Under the pieces are notes generated by a model. It was not told the DNA's origin. It ran no database searches and worked only from the letters and a program-made list of their open reading frames with translations. The translations under genes and the position numbers were made by a program. This document shows, piece by piece, positions 26,825-34,597 of a stretch of DNA of 64,000 bases (position 1 is its first letter; the number at the start of each line of letters is the position of its first letter). The stretch covers positions 5,682,001-5,746,000 of the forward strand of contig NZ_CP080524.1 in assembly GCF_024746795.1 (NCBI RefSeq), read 5' to 3'. Origin of the DNA: Mesorhizobium sp. AR10 (GTDB taxonomy: Bacteria; Pseudomonadota; Alphaproteobacteria; Rhizobiales; Rhizobiaceae).

Positions 26825-29194
26825 ATGAGCCAGTCGCCCTACCCTGCCGTAACAGCCGGACCGCCGCGGCCGAGCCTCATCTTGAGGCCCGGCCAGATCG
26901 CGCTGCCGCCCGGCCTGGAGCGCTACACGATCCAGGGCAATGGCGCGGTGCTCATCGAGGTCGAGGTCGGCGATACGATCACGGTGCGCAATGTCGAGGG
27001 CGGGCAGGCCGCCGAGTTGCTGGCATGGGACAAGACCGGTGCCACCGACGCCGGTATTTTCGGTGAAACTTCCAACAGCAATGCCGCCGGCATCAAGGCG
27101 CTGCTGGCAGATGGCGACGACAGCCTCGCTACCCTGCGGCGCGGGCTCGAGCGCCGCCAGGTGCAGCTCGATCAGGCCAAGGCGGTGCGTGTGTTCGGCG
27201 GTGCAACGCCCGCTGGCACCGAGCAAAGTTTCACCGTCGCGCGCGACGCCGCGATGCTGATTGCCGCGCCTGGCGGGCCGATGCTGGTCGACGGCCATGA
27301 CACGGCGACGCCGCTCAGCGTCATCGTCCGGCGCGCCACGATCCGTCCGGCGGCGAAATCGCAGCTTGGCGATCCGCTGGCCGATCCGGTGCTGGACCTG
27401 CGCGTCCATTCGGCGACGGCGGAATCCTATTTCGTCAAAGCCGGCGACTATCTGCAGATCATCGATGTCGATGGCCGCCAGTGCACTGACTTCCAGTGTT
27501 TTTCGGCGCGCAAGCTGGATAAGGGCCGCGACCACCCGCTCGACGTGACGACGACGCGCACGCTGATGGGTTCGAGCTATCCGATGCCCGGCCTGCATTC
27601 GAAATACTACGACCAGGACATGGAGCCGCTGGTCGAGGTGGTGCAGGACACTTGCGGAAGGCACGACGCCTTCGCGCTCGCTTGCGCAGCGAAATATTAT
27701 GACGACATCGGCTATCCCGGCCACACCAACTGCTCGGAGAATTTCAATCGCGCGCTGGCCGACAGGGGCGTAAGTCCGCGCGCGGGCTGGATGGCGATCA
27801 ACTTCTTCTTCAACACGGCGATCGACGCGCATGGCGTCATGGTCTCCGACGAGCCGTGGTCGCGGCCGGGCGACTACGTGCTGCTGCGGGCGCTGACCGA
27901 CATCGTCTGCGTCTCGTCGGCCTGCCCCGACGACACGACGCCGGCCAATGGCTGGAACCTGACCGACATCCATGTGCGGACCTATTCCGGCCAGCACAAA
28001 TTCTCGCGAGCGATCGCAAGACGCATGACGCCCGATTCGGAACCGAAAATGACCCGCGAGACAGCCTTTCATTCGAGCTTTGCCAAGCACACCCGCAACT
28101 TCGTCGAATACAGGGGCTATTGGCTGGCCAATGCCTTCGCCAAGGAGAGCCCGATCGACGAATACTGGGCCTGCCGGCAGGACGCGGTGATCATGGACCT
28201 GTCGCCGCTGCGCAAGTTCGAGGTCACCGGCCCGGATTCAGAAGCGCTGCTGCAATACACGCTGACCCGCGACGTCAAGAAGCTCGGCGTCGGCCAGGTT
28301 GTCTATTCGGCCATGTGCTACGAGCATGGCGGCATGATCGACGATGGCACGCTGCTGCGGCTGGGCAAGGACAATTTCCGCTGGGTCGGCGGCGACGATC
28401 TTTCCGGCGAATGGCTGCGCGAGACGGCGACGAAGCTCGGCCTCAACGTGCTGGTTCGTTCGTCGACCGACCAGATGCACAATGTCGCCGTCCAGGGACC
28501 AAAGAGCCGCGACATCCTGCGGGAGGTCATCTGGACCTCGCCGCTACAACCTTCAATCGACGAGCTCGAATGGTTCCGTTTCGCCGTGGCCCGCATCGGC
28601 GGCGGCAATGGCATTCCCGTGGTCGTCTCGCGCACCGGCTACACCGGCGAGCTCGGCTACGAGATCTGGTGCCATCCGCGCGACGCGGAAAAAGTGTTCG
28701 ACGCCATCTGGGAGGCTGGCCAGCCGCATGGTTTGAAGCCGATGGGTCTGCAGGCGCTCGACATGGTGCGCATCGAGGCCGGGCTGATCTTCGCGGGTTA
28801 CGAGTTTTCCGACCAGACCGACCCGTTCGAGGCCGGCATCGGCTTCACCGTGCCGCTGAAGACCAAGACCGACGATTTCATCGGCCGCGAGGCGCTGATC
28901 CGGCGCAAGGAGAACCCGCAGACAAAACTGGTCGGCCTCGACATCGACGCCAATGTCGCTGTCGGCCATGGCGATTGCGTGCATGTCGGCCGCGCCCAGA
29001 TCGGCGTGGTGACATCAAGCATGCGCTCGCCGGTGCTGAACAAGAACATTGCGCTGGCGAGGCTCGACGTCACCCATGCCGCCATCGGCACCGAGGTAGA
29101 GATCGGCAAGCTCGACGGCCATGCCAAGCGGCTGCCGGCACGCGTCGTCGCCTTCGCCCACTACGATCCGCAGAAGACCAGACCGCGCTCCTGA
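26825..29194 (+). CDS. tdm: Trimethylamine N-oxide demethylase (DUF1989 plus GcvT-like domains)
   Basis: A 789-residue two-domain enzyme that splits TMAO into dimethylamine and formaldehyde. The N-terminal half is a DUF1989 zinc domain; candidate zinc ligands are Cys277 (DTCGRHDAF), Cys303 (HTNCSENF), Cys362 and Cys367 (VCVSSACPDD). The C-terminal half (from about residue 400) is a folate-binding GcvT-like domain (DLSPLRKFEVTGPDS, SRTGYTGELGYEIW, ALDMVRIEAGLIF). This domain pairing is the hallmark of Tdm from Methylocella and Ruegeria. It lies downstream of mgdABCD, separated by a repeat, and upstream of an IS630 element. Confidence 0.93.
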   Translation: MSQSPYPAVTAGPPRPSLILRPGQIALPPGLERYTIQGNGAVLIEVEVGDTITVRNVEGGQAAELLAWDKTGATDAGIFGETSNSNAAGIKALLADGDDSLATLRRGLERRQVQLDQAKAVRVFGGATPAGTEQSFTVARDAAMLIAAPGGPMLVDGHDTATPLSVIVRRATIRPAAKSQLGDPLADPVLDLRVHSATAESYFVKAGDYLQIIDVDGRQCTDFQCFSARKLDKGRDHPLDVTTTRTLMGSSYPMPGLHSKYYDQDMEPLVEVVQDTCGRHDAFALACAAKYYDDIGYPGHTNCSENFNRALADRGVSPRAGWMAINFFFNTAIDAHGVMVSDEPWSRPGDYVLLRALTDIVCVSSACPDDTTPANGWNLTDIHVRTYSGQHKFSRAIARRMTPDSEPKMTRETAFHSSFAKHTRNFVEYRGYWLANAFAKESPIDEYWACRQDAVIMDLSPLRKFEVTGPDSEALLQYTLTRDVKKLGVGQVVYSAMCYEHGGMIDDGTLLRLGKDNFRWVGGDDLSGEWLRETATKLGLNVLVRSSTDQMHNVAVQGPKSRDILREVIWTSPLQPSIDELEWFRFAVARIGGGNGIPVVVSRTGYTGELGYEIWCHPRDAEKVFDAIWEAGQPHGLKPMGLQALDMVRIEAGLIFAGYEFSDQTDPFEAGIGFTVPLKTKTDDFIGREALIRRKENPQTKLVGLDIDANVAVGHGDCVHVGRAQIGVVTSSMRSPVLNKNIALARLDVTHAAIGTEVEIGKLDGHAKRLPARVVAFAHYDPQKTRPRS

Positions 29195-29304
29195 CGGTAT
29201 CGCAGCCACGCCCTAGAGCGTTTCCTACTTTGAGAGAATCGTAGGATTCCCAAATCAGGCTGTTTGTGATTCAAGACGCAGGCTGGGTTGGAGGCCAGCA
29301 TCTA

Positions 29305-29664
29305 ATGACGCGAGCGCTTTCAAACGATCTTCGTGAGCGTGTTGTTGAAGCAGTTGGCGCAGGCGAGAATTGCCGTACCGTGGCATCGCGCTTTGGCGTT
29401 GCAGTTTCCTCTGTCGTGAAGTGGTCGCAGCGCTATCGAGCGACCGGCTCGGTGGCGCCGGGCAAGATGGGCGGACATCGCAAGCGCATTCTTGAGCCGC
29501 ATCGGGCCTTCATCGTGGAGCGGATCAATCAGACCTCTGAGCTGAGTTTGCATAGGCTGAAAGACGAGTTGGAAGCGCGCGGGGTCAAGGTCTCGCACAA
29601 TACGATCTGGATGTTCCTGCGCCGCGAGGGCCTGAGCTTCAAAAAAAACACTGTTCGCCCTTGA
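29305..29664 (+). CDS. IS630 transposase, N-terminal frame
   Basis: A 119-residue first frame: helix-turn-helix DNA-binding region (RERVVEAVGAGENCRTVASR, then VVKWSQRYRATGS) and a second winged-helix-like part (LKDELEARGVKVSHNTIWMF). It ends just after the A8 run at 29641-29648 (S-F-K-K-N-T then stop). The catalytic part continues in the +1 frame. This could be programmed frameshifting or inactivation. Confidence 0.8.
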   Translation: MTRALSNDLRERVVEAVGAGENCRTVASRFGVAVSSVVKWSQRYRATGSVAPGKMGGHRKRILEPHRAFIVERINQTSELSLHRLKDELEARGVKVSHNTIWMFLRREGLSFKKNTVRP

Positions 29665-30253
29665 GCAGGCCCGCGCTGATATTGCCCGCAGGCGCCAGCG
29701 ATGGCGATCTTGGCAGACCGGTCTCGATCCACAGTGCCTGGTCTTCATCGATGAGACCTGGATCAAGACCAACATGGCTCCGCTGCGCGGTTGGGGGCCG
29801 AAGGGCAAGCGGCTGCGCGGCCTGGCGCCGCACGGCCACTGGCGCACGCTGACCTTCCTTGGCGCGCTGCGCTGGGATCGGCTCGCAGCACCTTGTGTCT
29901 TCGACGGACCGATCAACGGCCAATGCTTCCGCGCTTATGTCGAGCAGCAGCTCGTCACCGTTCTGAAGCCCGGCGACATCGTCGTCATGGATAATCTGGG
30001 AAGTCATAAGTCGGCGGCCATCAGGCAGATGATCAAGGCTGCCGGCGCCAGGCTTTGGTACCTGCCGCCTTACTCTCCGGACCTCAATCCGATTGAGCAG
30101 GCCTTCGCCAAGATCAAACACTGGATGCGCCAGGCTCAGAAACGCACTGTCGAGGAAACTTGGCGCCACATCGGCCACCTCGTCGAAACCATCGAGGCAG
30201 CCGAATGCAAGAACTACTTCGAAAATGCGGGATACGCTTCCGTCAAAACATGA
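29642..30253 (+). CDS. IS630 transposase, catalytic DDE frame (+1 relative to the first)
   Basis: Continuing from the A8 run in the other frame gives KKTLFALEQARADIARRR, then VFIDETW (first Asp), VVMDNLGSHKS (second Asp) and LNPIEQAFAKIK (Glu). The DDE triad is intact. There is no RBS-linked start near 29642, so expression would need a frameshift at the poly-A run; an ATG at 29774 would miss the first catalytic Asp. Confidence 0.75.
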   Translation, partial: KKTLFALEQARADIARRRQRWRSWQTGLDPQCLVFIDETWIKTNMAPLRGWGPKGKRLRGLAPHGHWRTLTFLGALRWDRLAAPCVFDGPINGQCFRAYVEQQLVTVLKPGDIVVMDNLGSHKSAAIRQMIKAAGARLWYLPPYSPDLNPIEQAFAKIKHWMRQAQKRTVEETWRHIGHLVETIEAAECKNYFENAGYASVKT

Positions 30254-30323
30254 AATGCTCTAGTGATCGACAAATGACGGCAGTTATGCTATTGATTTGG
30301 CGATGCTGCTGATTTGCGCCGCG

Positions 30324-30346
30324 ACCCGCCTCAGGCGGGTTTTTTC
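30324..30346 (+). terminator. Rho-independent terminator
   Basis: Perfect 7-bp stem ACCCGCC/GGCGGGT with loop TCA, followed by a T-run. It presumably ended the tdm transcript before the IS inserted. Confidence 0.85.
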
Positions 30347-30405
30347 GTTTCAGACCACCCGGCAGCGCCGCGAAAGCTCGCGTTTCACAAGCGTGATGTG
30401 CACAG

Positions 30406-30429
30406 TTTCACAAATCGCTTGACGTGAAA
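30406..30429. promoter_or_regulatory. TTTCAC/GTGAAA inverted half-sites before the permease gene
   Basis: TTTCAC at 30406-30411 and GTGAAA at 30424-30429 face each other, with another TTTCACAA at 30383. The half-site resembles the island's AATTTCAC motif, so this permease may belong to the same regulon. Confidence 0.3.
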
Positions 30430-30569
30430 GCGCGCCGGATCAATGTTCACTGTTAAGAAAAAAATGCGACTGAGTGGAAACACTGGGGTCGTTGGATGCA
30501 TGCGGTGATGAAGCCACGCACAGTCGCGGCCTCGCCGATGGGGAACATCAAAAAGGGGACTTCACACAG

Positions 30570-32279
30570 ATGAGCACGATAACCACTGCCCTGGCGCAGC
30601 CTGCCGAAGGCGAGCTGCACCGCAATATCGACTGGCGCGGCGCCTTCTGGGTGGCGAGCGGTGTTCCGGCCCTTGTCCTGTTTTCGATCGGCGGCATAGC
30701 CGGCACGACCGGAACGCTGGCCTTCGCGATCTGGACCGCGTCCATGATCATGGGCTTCCTGCAGTCCTTCACCTATGCGGAAATCGCCGGCCTGTTCCCG
30801 AACAAGTCCGGCGGCGCCTCGGTCTACGGCGCCACCGCATGGCTGCGTTATTCCAAGTTCATCGCGCCGCTCTCGGTCTGGTGCAACTGGTTCGCCTGGT
30901 CGCCTGTGCTGTCGCTCGGCTGTTCGATCGCCGCCGCCTACATCCTCAACGCGCTGGCGCCAGTGCCGCTGTTCAGCGAGACCTCTCCGGAAGTTGTCGC
31001 CTACATCGCGGCGCATGCCGGAACGAGTGCCGCCGACGCCATTGCGGCGGTGGGCGCGGCCGCAATACCGGCGATCCGCACCTGGACGCTGTTCAGCCAC
31101 ACGCTGGGCCCGGTCTCCTTCACGCTCAACGCGACCTTCTTCATCGGCGCGGTGCTGATGCTGATCATCTTCTCCATCCAGCATCGAGGCATCCTGGGCA
31201 CGGCCAATGTGCAGAAATATATCGGCCTGCTGGTCATCATCCCGATGCTGATCGTCGGCGTGGTGCCGATCGTCACCGGCCAGATCAACTGGGCCAACTT
31301 TTCGCCGCTGGTGCCGCTCGCAGCAGCCTACGCGCCTGAGCCCGGCGCGTGGAACATCGCCGGCTGGACGCTTGTTCTCGGCGGCATGTTCATCGCCGCC
31401 TGGTCGACCTACGGCTTCGAGACTGCCGTCTGCTATACGTCCGAGTTCAAGAACCCGGGCACCGACACGTTCAAGGCCATCTTCTATTCCGGCCTGCTGT
31501 GCATGCTGCTGTTCATCCTGGTGCCATTCACCTTCCAGGGCGTGCTGGGGCTGAACGGCATGCTGGCCACGCCGATTGTCGACGGCTCCGGCGTTGCAGA
31601 CGCACTGGCCGGCATGGTCGGCGGCGGAGCGCTGATCCACAGCCTGCTGGTGATGCTGATGATCCTGGCGCTGGTGCTCTGCATCATGACGGCGATGGCG
31701 GGCTCCTCGCGCACGCTCTACCAGGGCTCCGTCGATGGCTGGCTGCCGCGCTACCTCAGCCACGTCAACGAGCATGGCGCCCCGACGCGGGCGATGTGGA
31801 CCGACCTGGTCTTCAACCTGATCGTGCTGGCCATCGCCTCGGCCGATGCGACGAGCTTCTTCTTCATCCTCGCCGTTTCGAATTGCGGCTACATCATCTT
31901 CAACTTCCTCAACCTCAATGCCGGCTGGATCCACCGCATCGACAACGGCCACATTACACGGCCGTGGAGAGCTCCGAGCTGGCTGCTCGGCGTCGGCGCC
32001 ATCTTTGCCTATGTCAACATGATCTTCATGGGCGCAGGCGCCAAGGTCTGGAACCCGATGGCGCTGTGGGCGGGGCTGATCACAGCCGCCCTGATCATCC
32101 CGGTGTTCTGCTTCCGGCACTACATCCAGGACGGCGGCAAGTTCCCCGACCATATGCTGGCGGATCTCGGCATGAAGTCGTCCGATCTGGCGGTAAAAAA
32201 GGCGGGCATCCTGCCCTATCTGACGCTGGCCGCCGGCGTCGTGGTGATGCTGCTCGCCAACTGGTTTTTCGTCATCTGA
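30570..32279 (+). CDS. APC-family amino acid/amine permease
   Basis: A 569-residue transporter with about 12-14 hydrophobic helices. Typical APC features are the helix 1 region FWVASGVPALVLFSIGGIAG, EIAGLFPNKSGGASVYGATAW and the helix 6-type GMFIAAWSTYGFETAVCYTSEFKNPGTDTFKA. A large loop after helix 3 and the C-terminal extension make it longer than the permease at 14377. The start follows a GGGGAC-type RBS; an upstream in-frame ATG lacks support. Being flanked by amine-catabolic genes, it may import the substrate of the TMADH-like and MttB-like enzymes. Two hairpins terminate it. Confidence 0.85.
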   Translation: MSTITTALAQPAEGELHRNIDWRGAFWVASGVPALVLFSIGGIAGTTGTLAFAIWTASMIMGFLQSFTYAEIAGLFPNKSGGASVYGATAWLRYSKFIAPLSVWCNWFAWSPVLSLGCSIAAAYILNALAPVPLFSETSPEVVAYIAAHAGTSAADAIAAVGAAAIPAIRTWTLFSHTLGPVSFTLNATFFIGAVLMLIIFSIQHRGILGTANVQKYIGLLVIIPMLIVGVVPIVTGQINWANFSPLVPLAAAYAPEPGAWNIAGWTLVLGGMFIAAWSTYGFETAVCYTSEFKNPGTDTFKAIFYSGLLCMLLFILVPFTFQGVLGLNGMLATPIVDGSGVADALAGMVGGGALIHSLLVMLMILALVLCIMTAMAGSSRTLYQGSVDGWLPRYLSHVNEHGAPTRAMWTDLVFNLIVLAIASADATSFFFILAVSNCGYIIFNFLNLNAGWIHRIDNGHITRPWRAPSWLLGVGAIFAYVNMIFMGAGAKVWNPMALWAGLITAALIIPVFCFRHYIQDGGKFPDHMLADLGMKSSDLAVKKAGILPYLTLAAGVVVMLLANWFFVI

Positions 32280-32292
32280 CAGCAATCTGAAA

Positions 32293-32322
32293 GGACCGAG
32301 CGCGTATCGACGCGCTCGGTCC
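32293..32322 (+). terminator. Strong hairpin after the permease
   Basis: Perfect 12-bp stem GGACCGAGCGCG/CGCGCTCGGTCC with a 6-base loop, 13 bases after the permease stop. No T-tract. Confidence 0.6.
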
Positions 32323-32339
32323 GAGCCTCCCGGCTGAAG

Positions 32340-32370
32340 CCCACCCTGATACCATCGGGGTGGGTTTTTT
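32340..32370 (+). terminator. Rho-independent terminator
   Basis: 7-bp stem CCCACCC/GGGTGGG followed by TTTTTT. It follows the hairpin at 32293 and fully separates the permease from the next operon. Confidence 0.85.
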
Positions 32371-32436
32371 CGTCTGCGGCTGATGATGGATCCAACCCGC
32401 GTAGCCATGCAGGCCATTGCGTTTCACCATCAGCGC

Positions 32437-32474
32437 GAATATGCTTGTTATACGATCGTTCAACAAGCATATTC
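32437..32474. promoter_or_regulatory. Perfect 13-bp dyad before the TMADH-like gene (probable TetR operator)
   Basis: GAATATGCTTGTT and AACAAGCATATTC are exact reverse complements separated by 12 bases (ATACGATCGTTC). The dyad ends 11 bases before the start codon, ideal for repression. The BetI-like TetR regulator at 36344-37024 is the likely binder. A stem-loop in the leader mRNA is the alternative. Confidence 0.6.
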
Positions 32475-32485
32475 GAGACGCGTCG

Positions 32486-34588
32486 ATGACCTGCAACCCC
32501 CGCTACGAAATCCTATTCGAACCGGTGCGGATCGGACCTGTCACCGCGCCGAACCGCTTCTATCAAGTGCCCCACGCCAGCGGCATGACCAACGCGCTGC
32601 CACGCGTGCGCGCGGCCTTTCGCGAAGCGAAGGCCGAGGGCGGGTGGGGTGTGATCTGCACCGGGGCCTGTTCGATCGACCCCAGCTCGGACGATACGCC
32701 GCTGCCTTTCGCCACGATGTGGGACGACAACGATATCCGCGCGCATGCACTGATGACGGAGGCGGTGCACCGCCATGGCGCGCTGGCCGGCGTGGAACTG
32801 TGGCATGGCGGCGCCTCGGTGATGAACAGGACAAGCCGCCTGCCGCCGCTGTCGCCGTCGGGAATTCCATGGATGGCCACCCATGTCGGCTTCATGGGCA
32901 ATCTGCGGCCGAAGACGATGGACAAGGCCGACATTCGCGAGGTGCTTCGATGCCAGGCCGAGGCGGCGCGCAAGGCGCGCACGGCCGGCTTCGACATCGT
33001 CTATGTCTATGCCGGCATGGGCTATCTCGGCTACGAATTCCTGCTGCCGGAATACAATCAACGCTCCGACTGTTATGGCGGACCGATCGAGAACCGGGTG
33101 CGCTTCGTGCGCGAGATGATCGAAGTCACCAAGGAGGCGGTCGGCAAGGATTGCGGCGTCGCCTTGCGGGTAAGTCTCGAGGAACTGCGCGGCAGGCCTG
33201 GCCGCAACCAGCCCTCCGAAGCGCATGAGCTGATCGAACTGCTTGCCGATTTGCCCGACCTGTTCGACGTCAAGATGGATTCCAGTCCGACCGACTGTTC
33301 GGCGTCCCGCTTCACCGGCGAAGGCAGCCACGAGCCGGTGATCGATTTCGTCAAATCGCTGACCAAAAAGCCGGTGGTCGGCGTCGGGCGTTTCACCTCG
33401 CCCGACACCATGGTCTCGCAAATCAGGCGCGGCGTGCTCGACTTCATCGGCGGCGCACGGCCTTCGATCGCCGACCCCTTCCTGCCGAATAAAATCCGCG
33501 AGGGCCGCGAGGCTGAAATCCGCGAATGCATCGGCTGCAACATCTGCATTTCGAGCTGGCATGACGGCGTGCCGGTGCGCTGCACCCAGAACCCGACCGC
33601 CGGCGAGGAATGGCGGCGCGGCTGGCACCCCGAACGCGTCGAGCGCACCGACGCGCCTGAGCGAATTCTCATTGTCGGCGGCGGACCGGCCGGGCTCGAA
33701 TGTGCACTCACGCTTGGCCGTCGCGGCCATGAGGTGACGCTCGCCGACGGCAGCCGGACCTTCGGCGGACGGCTGACCTTCGAGAAGACGCTGCCCGGCC
33801 TCTCGGCCTGGAACCGCGTCGTCGACTACCGGCTCGGACGTCTCAACGAGATGAGCAACGTCTCGCTCTATCCCGAGAGCGTTTTGGGCGCGGACGAGAT
33901 CATCGACCTGGCGCCGGAGCGCGTGGTGCTGGCGACCGGCGCGCGCTGGACTGATATGCTCTATTCCTCGCTGGAGATCCCGGTCGGCCGGCTAGACCAT
34001 CCCGATGTGCTGACCCCGGACGATATCGCCGGCGGCCGGCTTCCCCAGGGACCGACGCTGGTCTTCGATTTCGACAACTACTACATGGGCGGCGTCCTCA
34101 CCGAACACCTCGCCGCGCACGGCATCCCGGTCAGCTATGTGACACCGGCAGGCCAGGCGTCCGCATGGACGATCATGACCAACGAACTGCCGCTGGTGCA
34201 TCGCGCGCTGGCACGGCGCAAGGTGCCAGTCACGACACTGCACCTGCTGAAAGCCTTCGACGGAGAGACGGCGACGCTGGCGCATCTGTTCACCGGTGAG
34301 GAAACCCGCGTGGCCTGCCGCTCGGTGGTGATCGTCGGGCTCAGATTGCCGCGTGGCGAGTTGTTCGAGGCGCTGACGGAACGGACGGACGCGCTTGCGG
34401 CCGCCGGCATCTGCAGTGTCGATCGGATCGGCGACGCGCTGGCTCCCGGGGCCATCGCCCATGCAGTGCACAGCGGCCACAAGCTGGCTCAGGAGATCGG
34501 TTCAAAAAAACGTTGGCAGCCCTACCGCCGCGACACGCCGATCGTCGATGCGGTGGCGGACTTCGACATGCGCACGGCAGCCGAATAG
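32486..34588 (+). CDS. Trimethylamine dehydrogenase-like NADH:flavin oxidoreductase with altered active site
   Basis: A 700-residue protein collinear with trimethylamine/dimethylamine dehydrogenase. It has an N-terminal FMN barrel (YEILFEPVRIGPVTAPNRFYQVPH), 4Fe-4S ligands Cys347, Cys350, Cys353 and Cys365, and a C-terminal ADP-binding Rossmann part (ILIVGGGPAGLECALTL). By eye against TMADH as I remember it, Cys30 (covalent FMN link) is Ala31, Tyr60 is Ala61 and His172 is Met177; Trp264 is not conserved, while Tyr169 (Tyr174) and Trp355 (Trp357) remain. It is therefore likely an amine dehydrogenase or demethylase with a different substrate. An MttB-like gene follows after 9 bases. The start matches the TMADH N-terminus; two upstream ATGs overlap the dyad. 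Confidence 0.82.
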   Translation: MTCNPRYEILFEPVRIGPVTAPNRFYQVPHASGMTNALPRVRAAFREAKAEGGWGVICTGACSIDPSSDDTPLPFATMWDDNDIRAHALMTEAVHRHGALAGVELWHGGASVMNRTSRLPPLSPSGIPWMATHVGFMGNLRPKTMDKADIREVLRCQAEAARKARTAGFDIVYVYAGMGYLGYEFLLPEYNQRSDCYGGPIENRVRFVREMIEVTKEAVGKDCGVALRVSLEELRGRPGRNQPSEAHELIELLADLPDLFDVKMDSSPTDCSASRFTGEGSHEPVIDFVKSLTKKPVVGVGRFTSPDTMVSQIRRGVLDFIGGARPSIADPFLPNKIREGREAEIRECIGCNICISSWHDGVPVRCTQNPTAGEEWRRGWHPERVERTDAPERILIVGGGPAGLECALTLGRRGHEVTLADGSRTFGGRLTFEKTLPGLSAWNRVVDYRLGRLNEMSNVSLYPESVLGADEIIDLAPERVVLATGARWTDMLYSSLEIPVGRLDHPDVLTPDDIAGGRLPQGPTLVFDFDNYYMGGVLTEHLAAHGIPVSYVTPAGQASAWTIMTNELPLVHRALARRKVPVTTLHLLKAFDGETATLAHLFTGEETRVACRSVVIVGLRLPRGELFEALTERTDALAAAGICSVDRIGDALAPGAIAHAVHSGHKLAQEIGSKKRWQPYRRDTPIVDAVADFDMRTAAE

Positions 34589-34597
34589 GAGGAAGCC

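Larger units (their letters stand above)
29216..30260 (+). mobile_element. IS630-family insertion sequence
   Basis: A 1045-bp element between TA dinucleotides (29214-29215 and 30261-30262), as expected for IS630/Tc1 elements that duplicate TA. Its ends are imperfect inverted repeats, GAGCGTTTCCTACTTTGA on the left and GAGCATTTCATGTTTTGA on the right strand. It encodes a transposase in two frames. It has inserted between the end of tdm and the rho-independent terminator at 30324-30346. Confidence 0.85.
30261..30569. other. Intergenic region between the IS and the permease gene
   Basis: It holds the original tdm-side terminator (30324-30346) and a cluster of TTTCAC half-sites (30383, 30406 and an inverted GTGAAA at 30424). 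These may be an operator for the downstream permease. Confidence 0.6.

Noticed and set aside
32417..32485. Upstream in-frame ATGs for the TMADH-like gene (32417 and 32441)
   Set aside because: They fall before or inside the 13-bp dyad, lack an RBS, and the N-terminus from 32486 matches TMADH better.
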